A DNA stretch of 26,575 nt from CAZGZD01 sp964401915. GTDB lineage: Bacteria; Patescibacteriota; Microgenomatia; UBA1406; GWC2-37-13. Position 1 is the stretch's first letter. Each line of letters begins with the position of its first letter. The stretch spans positions 1 to 26,575 of the forward strand of contig CAYOAI010000016.1 in NCBI GenBank assembly GCA_964401915.1, read 5' to 3'. Positions 15,765 through 23,221 of the stretch are shown here, piece after piece. The translations under genes and the position numbers were made by a program. The notes beneath the pieces were generated by a model. The model searched no databases. It saw only the letters and a program-made list of their open reading frames with translations, and had not been told where the DNA came from.

Positions 15765-16360
15765 TAGCGATCATCGACTACCGGCTTGGCAATGTCCAAA
15801 GTGTCGCAAATGCATTTGATGCGCTTGGTGTCGATACTTGTCTGACGAGCGAGGCAGATCTTATTCAAAAAGCAGATGCGCTAGTCTTGCCCGGTGTTGG
15901 TGCGGCAGGCCAGGGCATGCAAAATCTGAGGAATCTCAAGCTTGACCGCCTCATCGGCCGTCATGTTGAGCGCGGCAAACCAATTCTTGGGATCTGCCTT
16001 GGTATGCAACTTCTTTTTTCGCGGAGTGAAGAAGACGATACCACCTGTCTTGACCTTATCAAAGGAGAGGTGATAAGATTTACAGACGAGCTCAAAGTCC
16101 CGCACATCGGGTGGAACAAAGTCGAGCCTCGTGCCGGATCAAAGCTTTTTGAAGGTATTGAGCGTGATTATTTTTACTTTGCCAATAGCTATTATTGCCA
16201 GCCAGAAAATAAAGGTGCCGTGACAGCGACTACAGAGTACGGACGTGATTTTTGTAGCAGTATTGAAGCAAATAATATCTACGGCACGCAATTCCACCCA
16301 GAAAAAAGCAGTAAAGCGGGACTTCAGATTTGGAAAAATTTCGTCAACCTTGTTGGTTAA
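15761..16360 (+). CDS. hisH: Imidazole glycerol phosphate synthase, glutaminase subunit
   Basis: Supplies ammonia from glutamine to HisF. The 199-residue class I glutamine amidotransferase has the nucleophile C79 in GICLGMQLLF and the H179/E181 pair in GTQFHPEKS; the oxyanion strand region PGVGAAGQGM is near 44-53. It begins in the ATGA overlap with hisB, with AAAGGA about 8 nt upstream, one of the few good ribosome-binding sites in the operon. Confidence 0.96.
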   Translation: MIAIIDYRLGNVQSVANAFDALGVDTCLTSEADLIQKADALVLPGVGAAGQGMQNLRNLKLDRLIGRHVERGKPILGICLGMQLLFSRSEEDDTTCLDLIKGEVIRFTDELKVPHIGWNKVEPRAGSKLFEGIERDYFYFANSYYCQPENKGAVTATTEYGRDFCSSIEANNIYGTQFHPEKSSKAGLQIWKNFVNLVG

Positions 16361-16362
16361 TT

Positions 16363-16388
16363 AAAAACATTTTGTTACTTTTGAATTT
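16363..16388 (+). repeat. Solo arm of the his-operon repeat
   Basis: The 28-bp gap between hisH and hisA contains ATTTTGTTACTTTTGAA, the same outer sequence as the left arms of the two inverted-repeat elements, without a matching right arm. It may be a deletion remnant or an independent short motif. Confidence 0.4.
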
Positions 16389-17090
16389 ATGCAAATCATA
16401 CCAGCAATTGACATACGCGCCGGGCAGGTCGTGCGCCTTTCGCAGGGAGACTATGCTCGCGAGACTGTATACAATGCAGACCCTATATCTGTGGCAAAAG
16501 ACTGGGTTGCACGTGGGGCAACCATGATTCACATCGTGGACCTCGATGGCGCAAAGATGGGTATACCGATAAATATCGAGACCGTCAAGAAAATTGTGGA
16601 GACAGTCACTGTAGATATACAGTTTGGAGGCGGGCTTCGCTCTGCACTTGATGTGGAGCAGGTACTGAGCGCCGGTGTATCACGCGCGATTATGGGGACT
16701 ATGGTCCTTGAAGATAGCGCCCTATACGGGGAACTCACTCATCTTTTTGGATCGCGTATTATCCCCTCCCTTGATGTACGAGGCACAAACCTTATGACTC
16801 GTGGGTGGCTGAAAAACTCAAAAAAAAGCATATCTGAAGTACTCAAGAATCTGGATATCAATAGATTTATCTACACAGATACACTTGTTGACGGCACAGA
16901 TGAGGGGCCGAATTTCGCGGCAATTGCAAGCCTTATAGAATCAAATCCAGAGTCCGAAGTATTAATTGCGGGAGGGATATCTTCGCTTGAAGATATTAAG
17001 AAACTGAAAGAAATCGGGGTCGCAGGAGTCATACTCGGCCGCGCACTATACGCCAATAATTTTACCCTTGAGGAGGCGCTTAGAATATAG
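16389..17090 (+). CDS. hisA: ProFAR isomerase
   Basis: Opens the ring of ProFAR to PRFAR in the fourth step. The 233-residue (beta/alpha)8 barrel carries the catalytic acids D8 (IPAIDIR) and D129 (PSLDVRG). The phosphate-binding loops are FGGGLRS near 79-85 and AGGISS near 194-199. The TIM-barrel half-repeat shared with HisF is evident. The start lies after a short repeat fragment and has no Shine-Dalgarno site. Confidence 0.95.
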   Translation: MQIIPAIDIRAGQVVRLSQGDYARETVYNADPISVAKDWVARGATMIHIVDLDGAKMGIPINIETVKKIVETVTVDIQFGGGLRSALDVEQVLSAGVSRAIMGTMVLEDSALYGELTHLFGSRIIPSLDVRGTNLMTRGWLKNSKKSISEVLKNLDINRFIYTDTLVDGTDEGPNFAAIASLIESNPESEVLIAGGISSLEDIKKLKEIGVAGVILGRALYANNFTLEEALRI

Positions 17091-17101
17091 ACAGGACTTT
17101 T

Positions 17102-17175
17102 CCTCGAATTCTCGAGGCTCGTCTAAACTAGTTACAACGAACTTTGACTAATTTCAACCAGTTTCAACTAAATTT
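17102..17175 (+). repeat. Intercistronic hairpin and short CAACT-type repeats between hisA and hisF
   Basis: A perfect hairpin at 17102-17117 (CCTCGA-ATTC-TCGAGG) is followed from 17128 by degenerate short repeats: TAGTTACAACG, TTTCAACCAG, TTTCAACTAA. There is no U-tract after the hairpin, so it is not a standard terminator. It may modulate stability of the polycistronic mRNA, but nothing shows this. Confidence 0.4.
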
Positions 17176-17931
17176 ATGTTAACCAAGCGAATCATACCCT
17201 GTCTGGATATTGAAGGAGGGCGGGTTGTCAAGGGAGTCAACTTCGTAAATATCACGGACGTTGGCGATCCTGTTGAGTTTGGCAAATTTTACGAGGAAGA
17301 AGGTGCGGATGAGCTCGTTTTCCTGGATATCTCAGCCAGCTGGGAGAATAGGGGCACAGCGATCGAGCTCGTGGGTCGCGTAGCCCATGAGCTTTTTATA
17401 CCGTTTACAGTCGGCGGCGGTATACGCACAGTGGATGATATGAGGTCCATATTGTATGCCGGAAGCGACAAGATCGCCCTCAATACTCAGGCCATTCGCG
17501 ATCCAGCACTCATCACTCAAGGTGCGAGATATTTCGGCAATCAATGTATTGTCGTTGCAATTGACGCAAAGCGAGTAGCTGGCCGTTGGGAAGTATTTAT
17601 AAATGGAGGCCGTACAAGGGCGGACGTGGAGCTTATAGACTGGGCCAAGCAGGTCGAGAAGCTTGGAGCCGGCGAGATTCTACTCACCAGTATTGATCGA
17701 GATGGCACGCGCGATGGCTTCGATCTTGAGATGCTGAGTGCTGTATGTGAGGTGGTCAACATCCCCGTCATCGCCTCTGGCGGTGCAGGAGGACAGGAAG
17801 ATTTTGCAGCAGTATTTGAGAATACGAATGTCGATGCTGCGCTCGCTGCCTCTATATTCCACAGACGTGAAGTAAAGATAGCAGATCTCAAAAATTACCT
17901 TGAGGCAAAGGACATATTAGTTAGAAAATAA
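17176..17931 (+). CDS. hisF: Imidazole glycerol phosphate synthase, cyclase subunit
   Basis: Uses HisH-derived ammonia to convert PRFAR to imidazole glycerol phosphate and AICAR. The 251-residue barrel has catalytic D11 (PCLDIEGGRVVKGVNF) and D130 (VVAIDAKR). Phosphate loops are TVGGGIRT near 78-85 and ASGGAGG in the second half. It is full-length. It begins 85 nt after hisA, past a hairpin and repeat stretch, without a Shine-Dalgarno site. Confidence 0.97.
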   Translation: MLTKRIIPCLDIEGGRVVKGVNFVNITDVGDPVEFGKFYEEEGADELVFLDISASWENRGTAIELVGRVAHELFIPFTVGGGIRTVDDMRSILYAGSDKIALNTQAIRDPALITQGARYFGNQCIVVAIDAKRVAGRWEVFINGGRTRADVELIDWAKQVEKLGAGEILLTSIDRDGTRDGFDLEMLSAVCEVVNIPVIASGGAGGQEDFAAVFENTNVDAALAASIFHRREVKIADLKNYLEAKDILVRK

Positions 17932-17954
17932 ATTTATAAATTAAAAAAGCTATG

Positions 17955-18132
17955 CTTTTGTTACTTTTATATTTCTTGCGCGATTTGTGAAGCAGTCGTA
18001 CAGTTTGTAGCCGATGCGAAATGAGGGAGACCCAGAGAACGCATGCATTTCGGATTGGGAGGGATCCCCATTGAGCGAGGCTTACAAAAAGTAGAATACG
18101 AAACATTCAGCGCAAAAATGTAAAAGTAAAAT
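17955..18132. repeat. MITE/REP-like element with terminal inverted repeats, copy 2
   Basis: The left arm reads TTTTGTTACTTTTATATTTC and then TTGCGC; the right arm, reverse-complemented, reads TTTTACTTTTACATTTTTGC and then GC. The ends match each other and copy 1, but the ~125-bp interior differs and contains partly self-complementary GC-rich stretches around 18010-18075. It occupies the hisF-hisIE gap, leaving 12 nt before hisIE. No transposase is encoded. Confidence 0.55.
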
Positions 18133-18144
18133 GTAATATAAAGT

Positions 18145-18738
18145 ATGGAACCATCAAAACTTTTCAAAAATAGCATAGATCTCATACCCGCCATAATCCA
18201 AGAGGAAAATGGCGTGGTCCTTATGATGGCGTATATGAACGCGGAGGCATATTCCAAGACTCAAGGGTCGGGCTACGTATGGTTCTTCAGCCGAAGCCGT
18301 AAAAGATTATGGATGAAGGGCGAGGAGTCCGGCAATAAACTGAAAGTACTTGATATTAAAGAAGATTGCGACGCTGATACATTACTCATTACAGTCAAAC
18401 TCGAAGGCACATGCGCCTGCCACACCGGCAGCTATAGCTGCTTTGGGGGCAAATCCAGCTTCTCACTGGCTGAGCTTTATTCGATTATCAAAAGTCGGAT
18501 TGACGAAAAATCCGAGAATTCCTATGTCGCGAGCCTTACAGATGCCAAAGTGCTTGAGAAGATAGAGGAAGAAGCGGATGAGGTGATTGATGCCGCCCGC
18601 AATAAAGAAAAAAAAGACATTATCTGGGAAGTGGCCGACTTGTGGTTTCACACACTCGTCCTCATGGCACAAAGAGGAATCACTATAAAAGATATCGAGC
18701 AAGAGCTTGAGGGAAGAAATAAAAAGAAGGATAGTTAG
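18145..18738 (+). CDS. hisIE: Phosphoribosyl-AMP cyclohydrolase / phosphoribosyl-ATP pyrophosphatase
   Basis: A bifunctional 197-residue enzyme for steps two and three. The HisI half (1 to ~105) has FSRSRKRLWMKGEESGN, the magnesium-binding D74-C-D76-A-D78 and the zinc cysteines C90, C92 and C99 in TCACHTGSYSCF. The HisE half (~108-197) is a MazG-like pyrophosphohydrolase with the acidic helix VLEKIEEEADEVIDAA and a later EVADLWFHTLVLM. It closes the operon. Its stop codon overlaps the stop of the convergent next gene, and no terminator hairpin is visible. Confidence 0.96.
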   Translation: MEPSKLFKNSIDLIPAIIQEENGVVLMMAYMNAEAYSKTQGSGYVWFFSRSRKRLWMKGEESGNKLKVLDIKEDCDADTLLITVKLEGTCACHTGSYSCFGGKSSFSLAELYSIIKSRIDEKSENSYVASLTDAKVLEKIEEEADEVIDAARNKEKKDIIWEVADLWFHTLVLMAQRGITIKDIEQELEGRNKKKDS

Positions 18739-19274
18739 GGCATTTCTCCCCGCGCCTCTAGAAAAGAGCCTATCAACTCTTTCATAAGATACGCGTATCT
18801 ATGTAGAATTAGTAGATCTTTTGGAGCCTCAAGTGGCATGTAGTATCTATTCTCTTCTTTAGAATAGGCGTGCACAAGATGATTGTCTGTTCTGTCTCCT
18901 TTACGAAGCAGGCTTCTCATATCCTCCACATAAGGCACTGCTATTACTCTATCTGGTGATCCCCATACACCTTGTTGAAGAGTGATAAATCGATCGTTCA
19001 TATCCGCATGAAGGTGAATTCTGCTACCTGCGGGCGAAGAATACTTAATACTAATTGGTCCATTTCTGCCAATTGCCATATCTGTAAAGCTCATGCTCAT
19101 AAATATTGCCAATTTACTCGCCGCACCACTCACAAATCCGGTGAAATCGCCAAAGTCATGAATACCATCATTTACCGCGACCTCCTGCATGCGATGAAGC
19201 TCCATTACTGCTCCTTTATAGTGGCCTGTGCCAACGGGCACAGTCAATCGTGTTGCTTCAGGTCCTATAGGCAT
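18735..19274 (-). CDS. Hypothetical protein, 179 residues
   Basis: No family recognised. It is soluble, with mixed strands and helices: strand-rich in the middle (GPISIKYSSPAGSRIHLHAD, RFITLQQGVWGSPDRVIAVPYV) and a C-terminal helix (LLILHRYAYLMKELIGSFLEARG). A TGG-TACAAT extended -10 sits 7 nt upstream of the ATG, supporting this start. It converges on hisIE with a 4-nt overlap and lies downstream of the tandem-HTH gene on the same strand, but has its own promoter. Confidence 0.6.
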   Translation of the reverse strand: MPIGPEATRLTVPVGTGHYKGAVMELHRMQEVAVNDGIHDFGDFTGFVSGAASKLAIFMSMSFTDMAIGRNGPISIKYSSPAGSRIHLHADMNDRFITLQQGVWGSPDRVIAVPYVEDMRSLLRKGDRTDNHLVHAYSKEENRYYMPLEAPKDLLILHRYAYLMKELIGSFLEARGEMP

Positions 19275-19281
19275 AAATGTT

Positions 19282-19287
19282 ATTGTA
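19282..19287 (-). promoter_or_regulatory. -10 element of the 18735-19274 gene
   Basis: TACAAT on the minus strand preceded by TGG, 7 nt before the ATG: a predicted leaderless start. Confidence 0.5.
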
Positions 19288-19404
19288 CCAGCCTAAATGA
19301 GAATTTCGCTCCAAAGTCCGCCATCTGCAGTATTTCCGCATCGAAGAATTTACTCTTTGCCCATTCAATTTCCTTCTTCAAAAAGCTCATTCCTCAAATA
19401 CGCT

Positions 19405-20883
19405 TTATGTAACTTCTTTATTTTTACCGTGTGGACCAGTTCGACCTTCTGCTCTTTTTTCGATTCTGCCAGCCTGGGTAAGCCGTGTGAGCGAGGCAAG
19501 AGTCTGACCCCACGTAAGTCCAAGAGCTTCTGCAATCTTGGGATTTGTCAATCCTCGACGTCTTAATTCTGCTACCCTATTGTCTCTTTCTATTATTTCA
19601 CCCTTTGTTGGGTTTTTTCTGCCAATTATTCTGCCTTCCGCCTTGAGGATACTTCTTACTACACCGCGAGACAGATAGGTTTCTTCCATAATCTGCTCAA
19701 CACTAAGTCCCAAGTCAAAAAAATCTGCAACTTGAGATCTTGTTTTTCTTTTTTGAATATCCTCTGGTGATTGAGGGGCTCTAAATTCTGGATCTTTACT
19801 TCTTATTCGAGCAACAGACTTAACAAGTTGGGGTACTGTAATACCAAGTGCCTTGCATATTTCATCTGTGGATTTACCCTGACTTGTTAATCTTAATACA
19901 CCCTTATCGCGAGCTATTATTCCTTTCGGTGATGTACGTCCTCTAGATGGAACCGCTGTAGGATCTTCACTTCTTATTCTTTTTAACGCATCTGCTACAG
20001 ATTGCTTAGGGATACCCAGTAGCTTTGCTATTTCTTGTGGGCCCTTACCTTGCCTTGCAAGATCCAGTACTGCATCTATTCGCTTCTTCACCTCCGTGGT
20101 AGGACCTCTTTTCATATTTCTTTGGGAGGGAATTTCACCAGCTTTCATAAGAATAGACACTGAGTGTTTAACTTGATCCTTACTAATTCCCAATATCTCA
20201 GCTATTTCAGCTACCATTTTCCCTTCAAGGCGCAATCTCTTCACATCTTGATGGCGTTTTTGAATTGCGGGGTCTACCTTTTTCGGTTTTCTTTCCTCTA
20301 GCGAAGAAAAAACACCCCTTAGAACATTCCTTGATTCATCTGTAGTTGGTGAAGCGGCTGGGGGTAGATCGACAGAAGACCCAACTTGGGATCGAATGTA
20401 TTCTTGTTCATCTTCCGGAAAACGATCTATCATCGCATTCAATCCATGCATAATCATTCTTTGGCTGCTCATGCTCAGGGTGGGATACACCAGACGAACA
20501 GCTTGCAGTACAGAGCTTACACTTCCAAGCATGTCTGCCGACTCGGGATCAAGACGCTCGATAGCTTGACCTAAGTAACTCACACGCTTCTCATCCGGAA
20601 TCTGATCCATAGGCACAAGTTCAAGAAGAGTGAGTGCCACATCTCGCCTATCAGTATCCCACATAGCAGATTCCTCTGCTACGCCATCCAAAAGCACTCT
20701 AACAAAAGTATCTTGCTCCTGAGGTGAAAATCCCACAATAGTATCGAAGCATCGGCGTATTGCTTTATCGTGCGGGCGAGTATGTGTATTTAAGAGTAAT
20801 GTTGCTGCAGCTGGTGAGAGGACATCGCGTAGAAACCCCTGAAGAGGAGTCGTAGGAGTTCCGGGTCTTCGTTCGGCCGTCAT
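19405..20883 (-). CDS. Protein with five tandem helix-turn-helix units
   Basis: A 492-residue protein in two parts. Residues 1-~190 are helical with no recognised family. From 207 onward, five copies of a ~54-58 residue unit begin at 207, 265, 322, 376 and 430. Each has a basic opening (IQKR, VKKR, IIARD, IQKRK, IIERD), a helix ending in (E/Q/L)G, then xxEIAexLGIsxxqV, a classic HTH recognition helix, and a basic linker. Unit 4 is the most divergent (SVEQIMEETYLSRGVVRSIL). The HTH looks sigma-region-4/homeodomain-like. Such an array should bind an extended or repeated DNA site, as a regulator, nucleoid protein or terminus-binding factor. The function is not known. Confidence 0.75.
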   Translation of the reverse strand: MTAERRPGTPTTPLQGFLRDVLSPAAATLLLNTHTRPHDKAIRRCFDTIVGFSPQEQDTFVRVLLDGVAEESAMWDTDRRDVALTLLELVPMDQIPDEKRVSYLGQAIERLDPESADMLGSVSSVLQAVRLVYPTLSMSSQRMIMHGLNAMIDRFPEDEQEYIRSQVGSSVDLPPAASPTTDESRNVLRGVFSSLEERKPKKVDPAIQKRHQDVKRLRLEGKMVAEIAEILGISKDQVKHSVSILMKAGEIPSQRNMKRGPTTEVKKRIDAVLDLARQGKGPQEIAKLLGIPKQSVADALKRIRSEDPTAVPSRGRTSPKGIIARDKGVLRLTSQGKSTDEICKALGITVPQLVKSVARIRSKDPEFRAPQSPEDIQKRKTRSQVADFFDLGLSVEQIMEETYLSRGVVRSILKAEGRIIGRKNPTKGEIIERDNRVAELRRRGLTNPKIAEALGLTWGQTLASLTRLTQAGRIEKRAEGRTGPHGKNKEVT

Positions 20884-20892
20884 ATGAAAATT

Positions 20893-20898
20893 ATTATA
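20893..20898 (-). promoter_or_regulatory. Extended -10 of the tandem-HTH gene
   Basis: TGG-TATAAT on the minus strand, 9 nt before the ATG, giving at most a 2-3 nt leader. Confidence 0.55.
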
Positions 20899-20937
20899 CC
20901 AGAAAATAGGCCTATAGTCGGAGTATTTACTCTTTCT

Positions 20938-21243
20938 CTATCCCAATACTCTCGTGAGAAGTACGACAAGGAGTATAGCCGTCGCGAGTGCAAAGACGCC
21001 AACAGTGTGTAGAAAAAGCTTCACACCATCCTTCTTTTTCCCATCCAGGTATAGCTGGAGAGGCTGGGCAAGAAAAAGATATCCCATCACAGCTGCCGAA
21101 AGCGTAAAAAGTGAAAGTACAGTAATTGGAATAATTATTGAGTTTGAATGTCCTGATTTCTCAATCGCATAGAACATGATTGAGGCGATAAGCGCGATGT
21201 ACGCGAGGGCGCACGCGGCATTGATGATTGGATTTTTGGTCAT
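20938..21243 (-). CDS. Small membrane protein, 101 residues
   Basis: Three hydrophobic helices (about 7-27, 36-59 and 76-98) are joined by short polar loops with a basic segment, DGKKKDGVK, before the third. No family recognised; no catalytic motif. TAAAAT lies 10 nt upstream of the ATG. It lies between the tandem-HTH gene and the next hypothetical, all on the minus strand. Confidence 0.55.
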   Translation of the reverse strand: MTKNPIINAACALAYIALIASIMFYAIEKSGHSNSIIIPITVLSLFTLSAAVMGYLFLAQPLQLYLDGKKKDGVKLFLHTVGVFALATAILLVVLLTRVLG

Positions 21244-21315
21244 GGTGCTTATTATTTTACAAGCTTTCTATCTTTTTTCAAACCACTATTTCACTTTGAG
21301 CTAATTTTTCACGAG

Positions 21316-21963
21316 CTATACTTGCCACATCCCCCCGATGTTCCTTGTGCCCCTCTGCGGCGCGGCGCGACTTATGATTCTCTCCCACAGTGTCAGTAAG
21401 ACTATGGAGAAATCTCGATCACCTTCTCGAAGTGGAATACGAGTCATAAATCTATTTGCTCGATCGTCGTCGCCGGCTATGAACTCAAGAGCATCTCTTT
21501 GCGTACTTACCCGCATGAGAAATGCAAGATAGTCGGAGGCAAATGTCTCGCCGGGAAACTCTCCCAGCAGATTGTTCAGATTGGCTGGATCTTGAGGGTC
21601 AAGTCCCCACTCGTCGAGATCTGCCTGGGTGTGTGAGCCTCCAAAAAGCATGAGTCCATCTTCTCCCTCAACTTGTCCATATGCTGCGGCTACTGTCGTA
21701 TCGTGAAAATCAAATAGATCTCCAGCCACAATAGTGAGACTTCTCCTTATAATGCCTTGATTGCTACGAGTTGCATGGTCCCATATGGGTTGAGAGACAT
21801 TGACCTGTCTGCCTTCTTGAAAGTAGCGCCGTCTCTGGGCTGTGGTAAGCAAAGGCTGCCCATCTTGTACCAATGCGGTAAGTACTCCGGCGAATATGTC
21901 GCGGTCTGCGAGCTCGGGTTCGCTAAGTGGAGGCTTATCTCGCCTCTCAAGACCTCTTGCCAT
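21316..21963 (-). CDS. Hypothetical protein, 215 residues
   Basis: An acidic soluble protein of no family I recognise. Visible features are a proline- and charge-rich N-terminus, an aromatic/acidic segment GDLFDFHDTTVAAAYGQVEGEDGLMLFGG, and a C-terminal helix ending RGTRNIGGMWQV. The start is well supported: a TATAAT box ends 6 nt upstream of the ATG, the leaderless arrangement seen elsewhere in the window. Confidence 0.6.
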   Translation of the reverse strand: MARGLERRDKPPLSEPELADRDIFAGVLTALVQDGQPLLTTAQRRRYFQEGRQVNVSQPIWDHATRSNQGIIRRSLTIVAGDLFDFHDTTVAAAYGQVEGEDGLMLFGGSHTQADLDEWGLDPQDPANLNNLLGEFPGETFASDYLAFLMRVSTQRDALEFIAGDDDRANRFMTRIPLREGDRDFSIVLLTLWERIISRAAPQRGTRNIGGMWQV

Positions 21964-21969
21964 AGCCCA

Positions 21970-21975
21970 ATTATA
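21970..21975 (-). promoter_or_regulatory. -10 element of the 21316-21963 gene
   Basis: Consensus TATAAT on the minus strand exactly 6 nt before the start codon. Confidence 0.6.
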
Positions 21976-22032
21976 CTATAAGTCTGTGGATTGTAGCCTC
22001 GACGAACTGCGGAAATTCTAGCCTCTCCAATG

Positions 22033-22062
22033 TTGTAAATCTCTTCAATTGTCTTGTATTAT
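22033..22062 (+). promoter_or_regulatory. Promoter of the 22072 gene
   Basis: TTGTAA at 22033-22038, 18 bp, TATTAT at 22057-22062, ending 9 nt before the ATG at 22072. Confidence 0.4.
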
Positions 22063-22071
22063 CATATATAC

Positions 22072-22422
22072 ATGGCAGAAAATGAGCTTCATATCGAACA
22101 AGCAACGATTGGTAAGAAAGCTGATGGTTTATACGCAGAAATCAACTTTACTCGTTTGACACCAGGAGCTGGAATAACAGCAACAACATATATAGAGGCA
22201 CCCAGGCGTGGAGATGAAGCTATGCAACAGGTAGCAGAAGCAATTCAAGCAAAAGCAGAAGAGCTTGGTCAACCTATTACTCATATCACAACCCCGACCA
22301 ACAAAGGTGCTGAGGCGCTTATGAAAAGAACTCCTGGGTATCAAAAGCGCAAGCAAGAGAGAGGATCTCCTGTAAGGCAGTTTGAAAGAACATTTACTCC
22401 TCTACCTCCACAGATTAAATAG
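22072..22422 (+). CDS. Hypothetical protein, 116 residues
   Basis: From the ATG at 22072 (an upstream in-frame ATG at 22054 falls in the promoter). The protein has a strand-rich first half, a helix EAMQQVAEAIQAKAEELGQ and a basic C-terminus (MKRTPGYQKRKQERGSPVRQF). The fragment PITHITTPTNKGAEALMKRTPGY faintly recalls the end of an N-acyltransferase fold, but the protein is too short to be a complete one. It is the last gene of average base composition before the AT-rich island. Confidence 0.5.
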   Translation: MAENELHIEQATIGKKADGLYAEINFTRLTPGAGITATTYIEAPRRGDEAMQQVAEAIQAKAEELGQPITHITTPTNKGAEALMKRTPGYQKRKQERGSPVRQFERTFTPLPPQIK

Positions 22423-22454
22423 AGCAATAAACATCCATAATTCCACCTAAATCC

Positions 22455-22970
22455 CTAAGCTTTTGCATATCTCCCAATATTGAATTTGGTTGCACAGCTT
22501 TGTATATCTGCCTCAAATTGGTCAACAAATTTGCCAAACATACTTTTACTGTATATTGGAGGAAACCATCCGTAGCAAATAATACTTTCGCCATTGCCAC
22601 CCAGTAAAAAGCATGTTATCTGTGAAAAGGTGTTCATATTATTTATCAGCTCCAAAAAGCTTTTCTTTCTTTTTGAAATTTTATCCTTATCATATAAGTA
22701 GGATGCTGTAAGGCTTATTCCGATATTTGGATTGAATCTTACCACTATGTTACTTTTTCTCTCGTGTATTACTGTAGCCATATACCCATTATTTTCTATA
22801 TTTTTTGACGACACCTCGTACCCTAAGAATTCAAAATGATCGAGTATTGCTGTAAATATCTCCGCACTTTCAGATTTTTCAAGTGCATCTGCTTTGGTGA
22901 TTTTTAATCCGCATTTAGGACAAAAGCTATTATCAAGATCAAATTTTGTATTACATTTTGGGCATCTCAT
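22455..22970 (-). CDS. Zinc-ribbon protein with a YbjN-like domain, under SAM riboswitch
   Basis: A 171-residue protein. Residues 1-24 are a zinc ribbon (C3-x2-C6, C17-x2-C20: MRCPKCNTKFDLD...FCPKCG). Residues ~35-165 look like a YbjN/type-III-chaperone-like alpha/beta domain (IFTAILDHFEFLGYEV, IVVRFNPNIGISLTASY, FVDQFEADIQ). No enzymatic motif is visible. It is the first substantial ORF after a SAM-I riboswitch, starting about 40 nt past the terminator. This is unexpected because the usual targets are methionine or SAM metabolism genes. The gene is AT-rich like the RM operon beside it. No strong Shine-Dalgarno precedes its ATG, and a short upstream ORF overlaps it. Confidence 0.65.
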   Translation of the reverse strand: MRCPKCNTKFDLDNSFCPKCGLKITKADALEKSESAEIFTAILDHFEFLGYEVSSKNIENNGYMATVIHERKSNIVVRFNPNIGISLTASYLYDKDKISKRKKSFLELINNMNTFSQITCFLLGGNGESIICYGWFPPIYSKSMFGKFVDQFEADIQSCATKFNIGRYAKA

Positions 22971-23010
22971 AATTCTTTATTATTGGAAATATTAATTTGT
23001 TTTCATCCAT
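22951..23010 (-). CDS. Short upstream ORF after the riboswitch terminator (19 codons)
   Basis: The ORF MDENKLIFPIIKNYEMPKM starts immediately after the terminator's U-tract and ends inside the zinc-ribbon gene in another frame. Its Shine-Dalgarno-like GGGAGAGG is the 3' strand of the terminator stem, 7 nt upstream. It could be a leader peptide coupled to the next gene, a remnant of the riboswitch's original target, or chance. Confidence 0.3.
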   Translation of the reverse strand: MDENKLIFPIIKNYEMPKM

Positions 23011-23035
23011 AAAAAAACCTCTCCCGAGGGAGAGG
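23011..23035 (-). terminator. Intrinsic terminator of the SAM riboswitch
   Basis: The minus strand reads CCTCTCCC-TC-GGGAGAGG, an 8-bp GC-rich stem, followed by seven U. The 5' stem strand together with the preceding CTGATC is complementary to the aptamer's 3' end, so the structure can switch between terminator and antiterminator. Confidence 0.85.
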
Positions 23036-23084
23036 ATCAGTGCACAAAGCCTTCTTGTGCTTACTTACCAAGAGTTACCTTGGT

Positions 23085-23186
23085 CTGATCTTCCCCGATT
23101 GCTCGGGTTGGATTTAGCACCTTATCAATTCTGACAGGTTGCTGGATGGGTCATAGGGCCAATTCCCTCGCCATCACTCACGATAC
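23085..23186 (-). ncRNA. SAM-I (S-box) riboswitch aptamer
   Basis: On the minus strand the conserved core blocks appear in order: GCGAGGGAATTGGCCC, ATGACCC, CCAGCAACC, AAGGTGCTAAATCC, then a P4 hairpin CCCGAGCAATCGGG and GAAGATCAG. These match the S-box consensus (GAGGGAnTGGCCC, GCAACC, GGTGCnAAnTCC, GAnAGATnAG). The apical P1 is short because the 3' strand reads GATCAG rather than GATAAG. That strand can pair with CTGATCCTCTCCC in the terminator, which gives the normal logic: SAM bound, terminator forms, expression off. Two extra hairpins (CCAAGGTAACTCTTGG and GCACAAG...CTTTGTGC) lie between aptamer and terminator. Confidence 0.93.
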
Positions 23187-23192
23187 ATATAC

Positions 23193-23221
23193 AGTATAGA
23201 ACTAATGAAACAAAAAGTCAA
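23193..23221 (-). promoter_or_regulatory. Promoter of the SAM riboswitch transcript
   Basis: TTGACT at 23216-23221, exactly 17 bp, TATACT at 23193-23198 on the minus strand. Transcription would start at about 23186, the first base of the aptamer's P1. This shows the riboswitch is an independent transcription unit and not read-through from the RM operon. Confidence 0.75.

Noticed and set aside
17102..17117. Terminator between hisA and hisF
   Set aside because: The hairpin is perfect but has no U-tract, and hisF and hisIE continue the pathway downstream.
23036..23186. T-box leader or tRNA-like element
   Set aside because: The GGCCC, GCAACC and GGTGCnAAnTCC blocks are specific to SAM-I; no T-box sequence or specifier loop is present.
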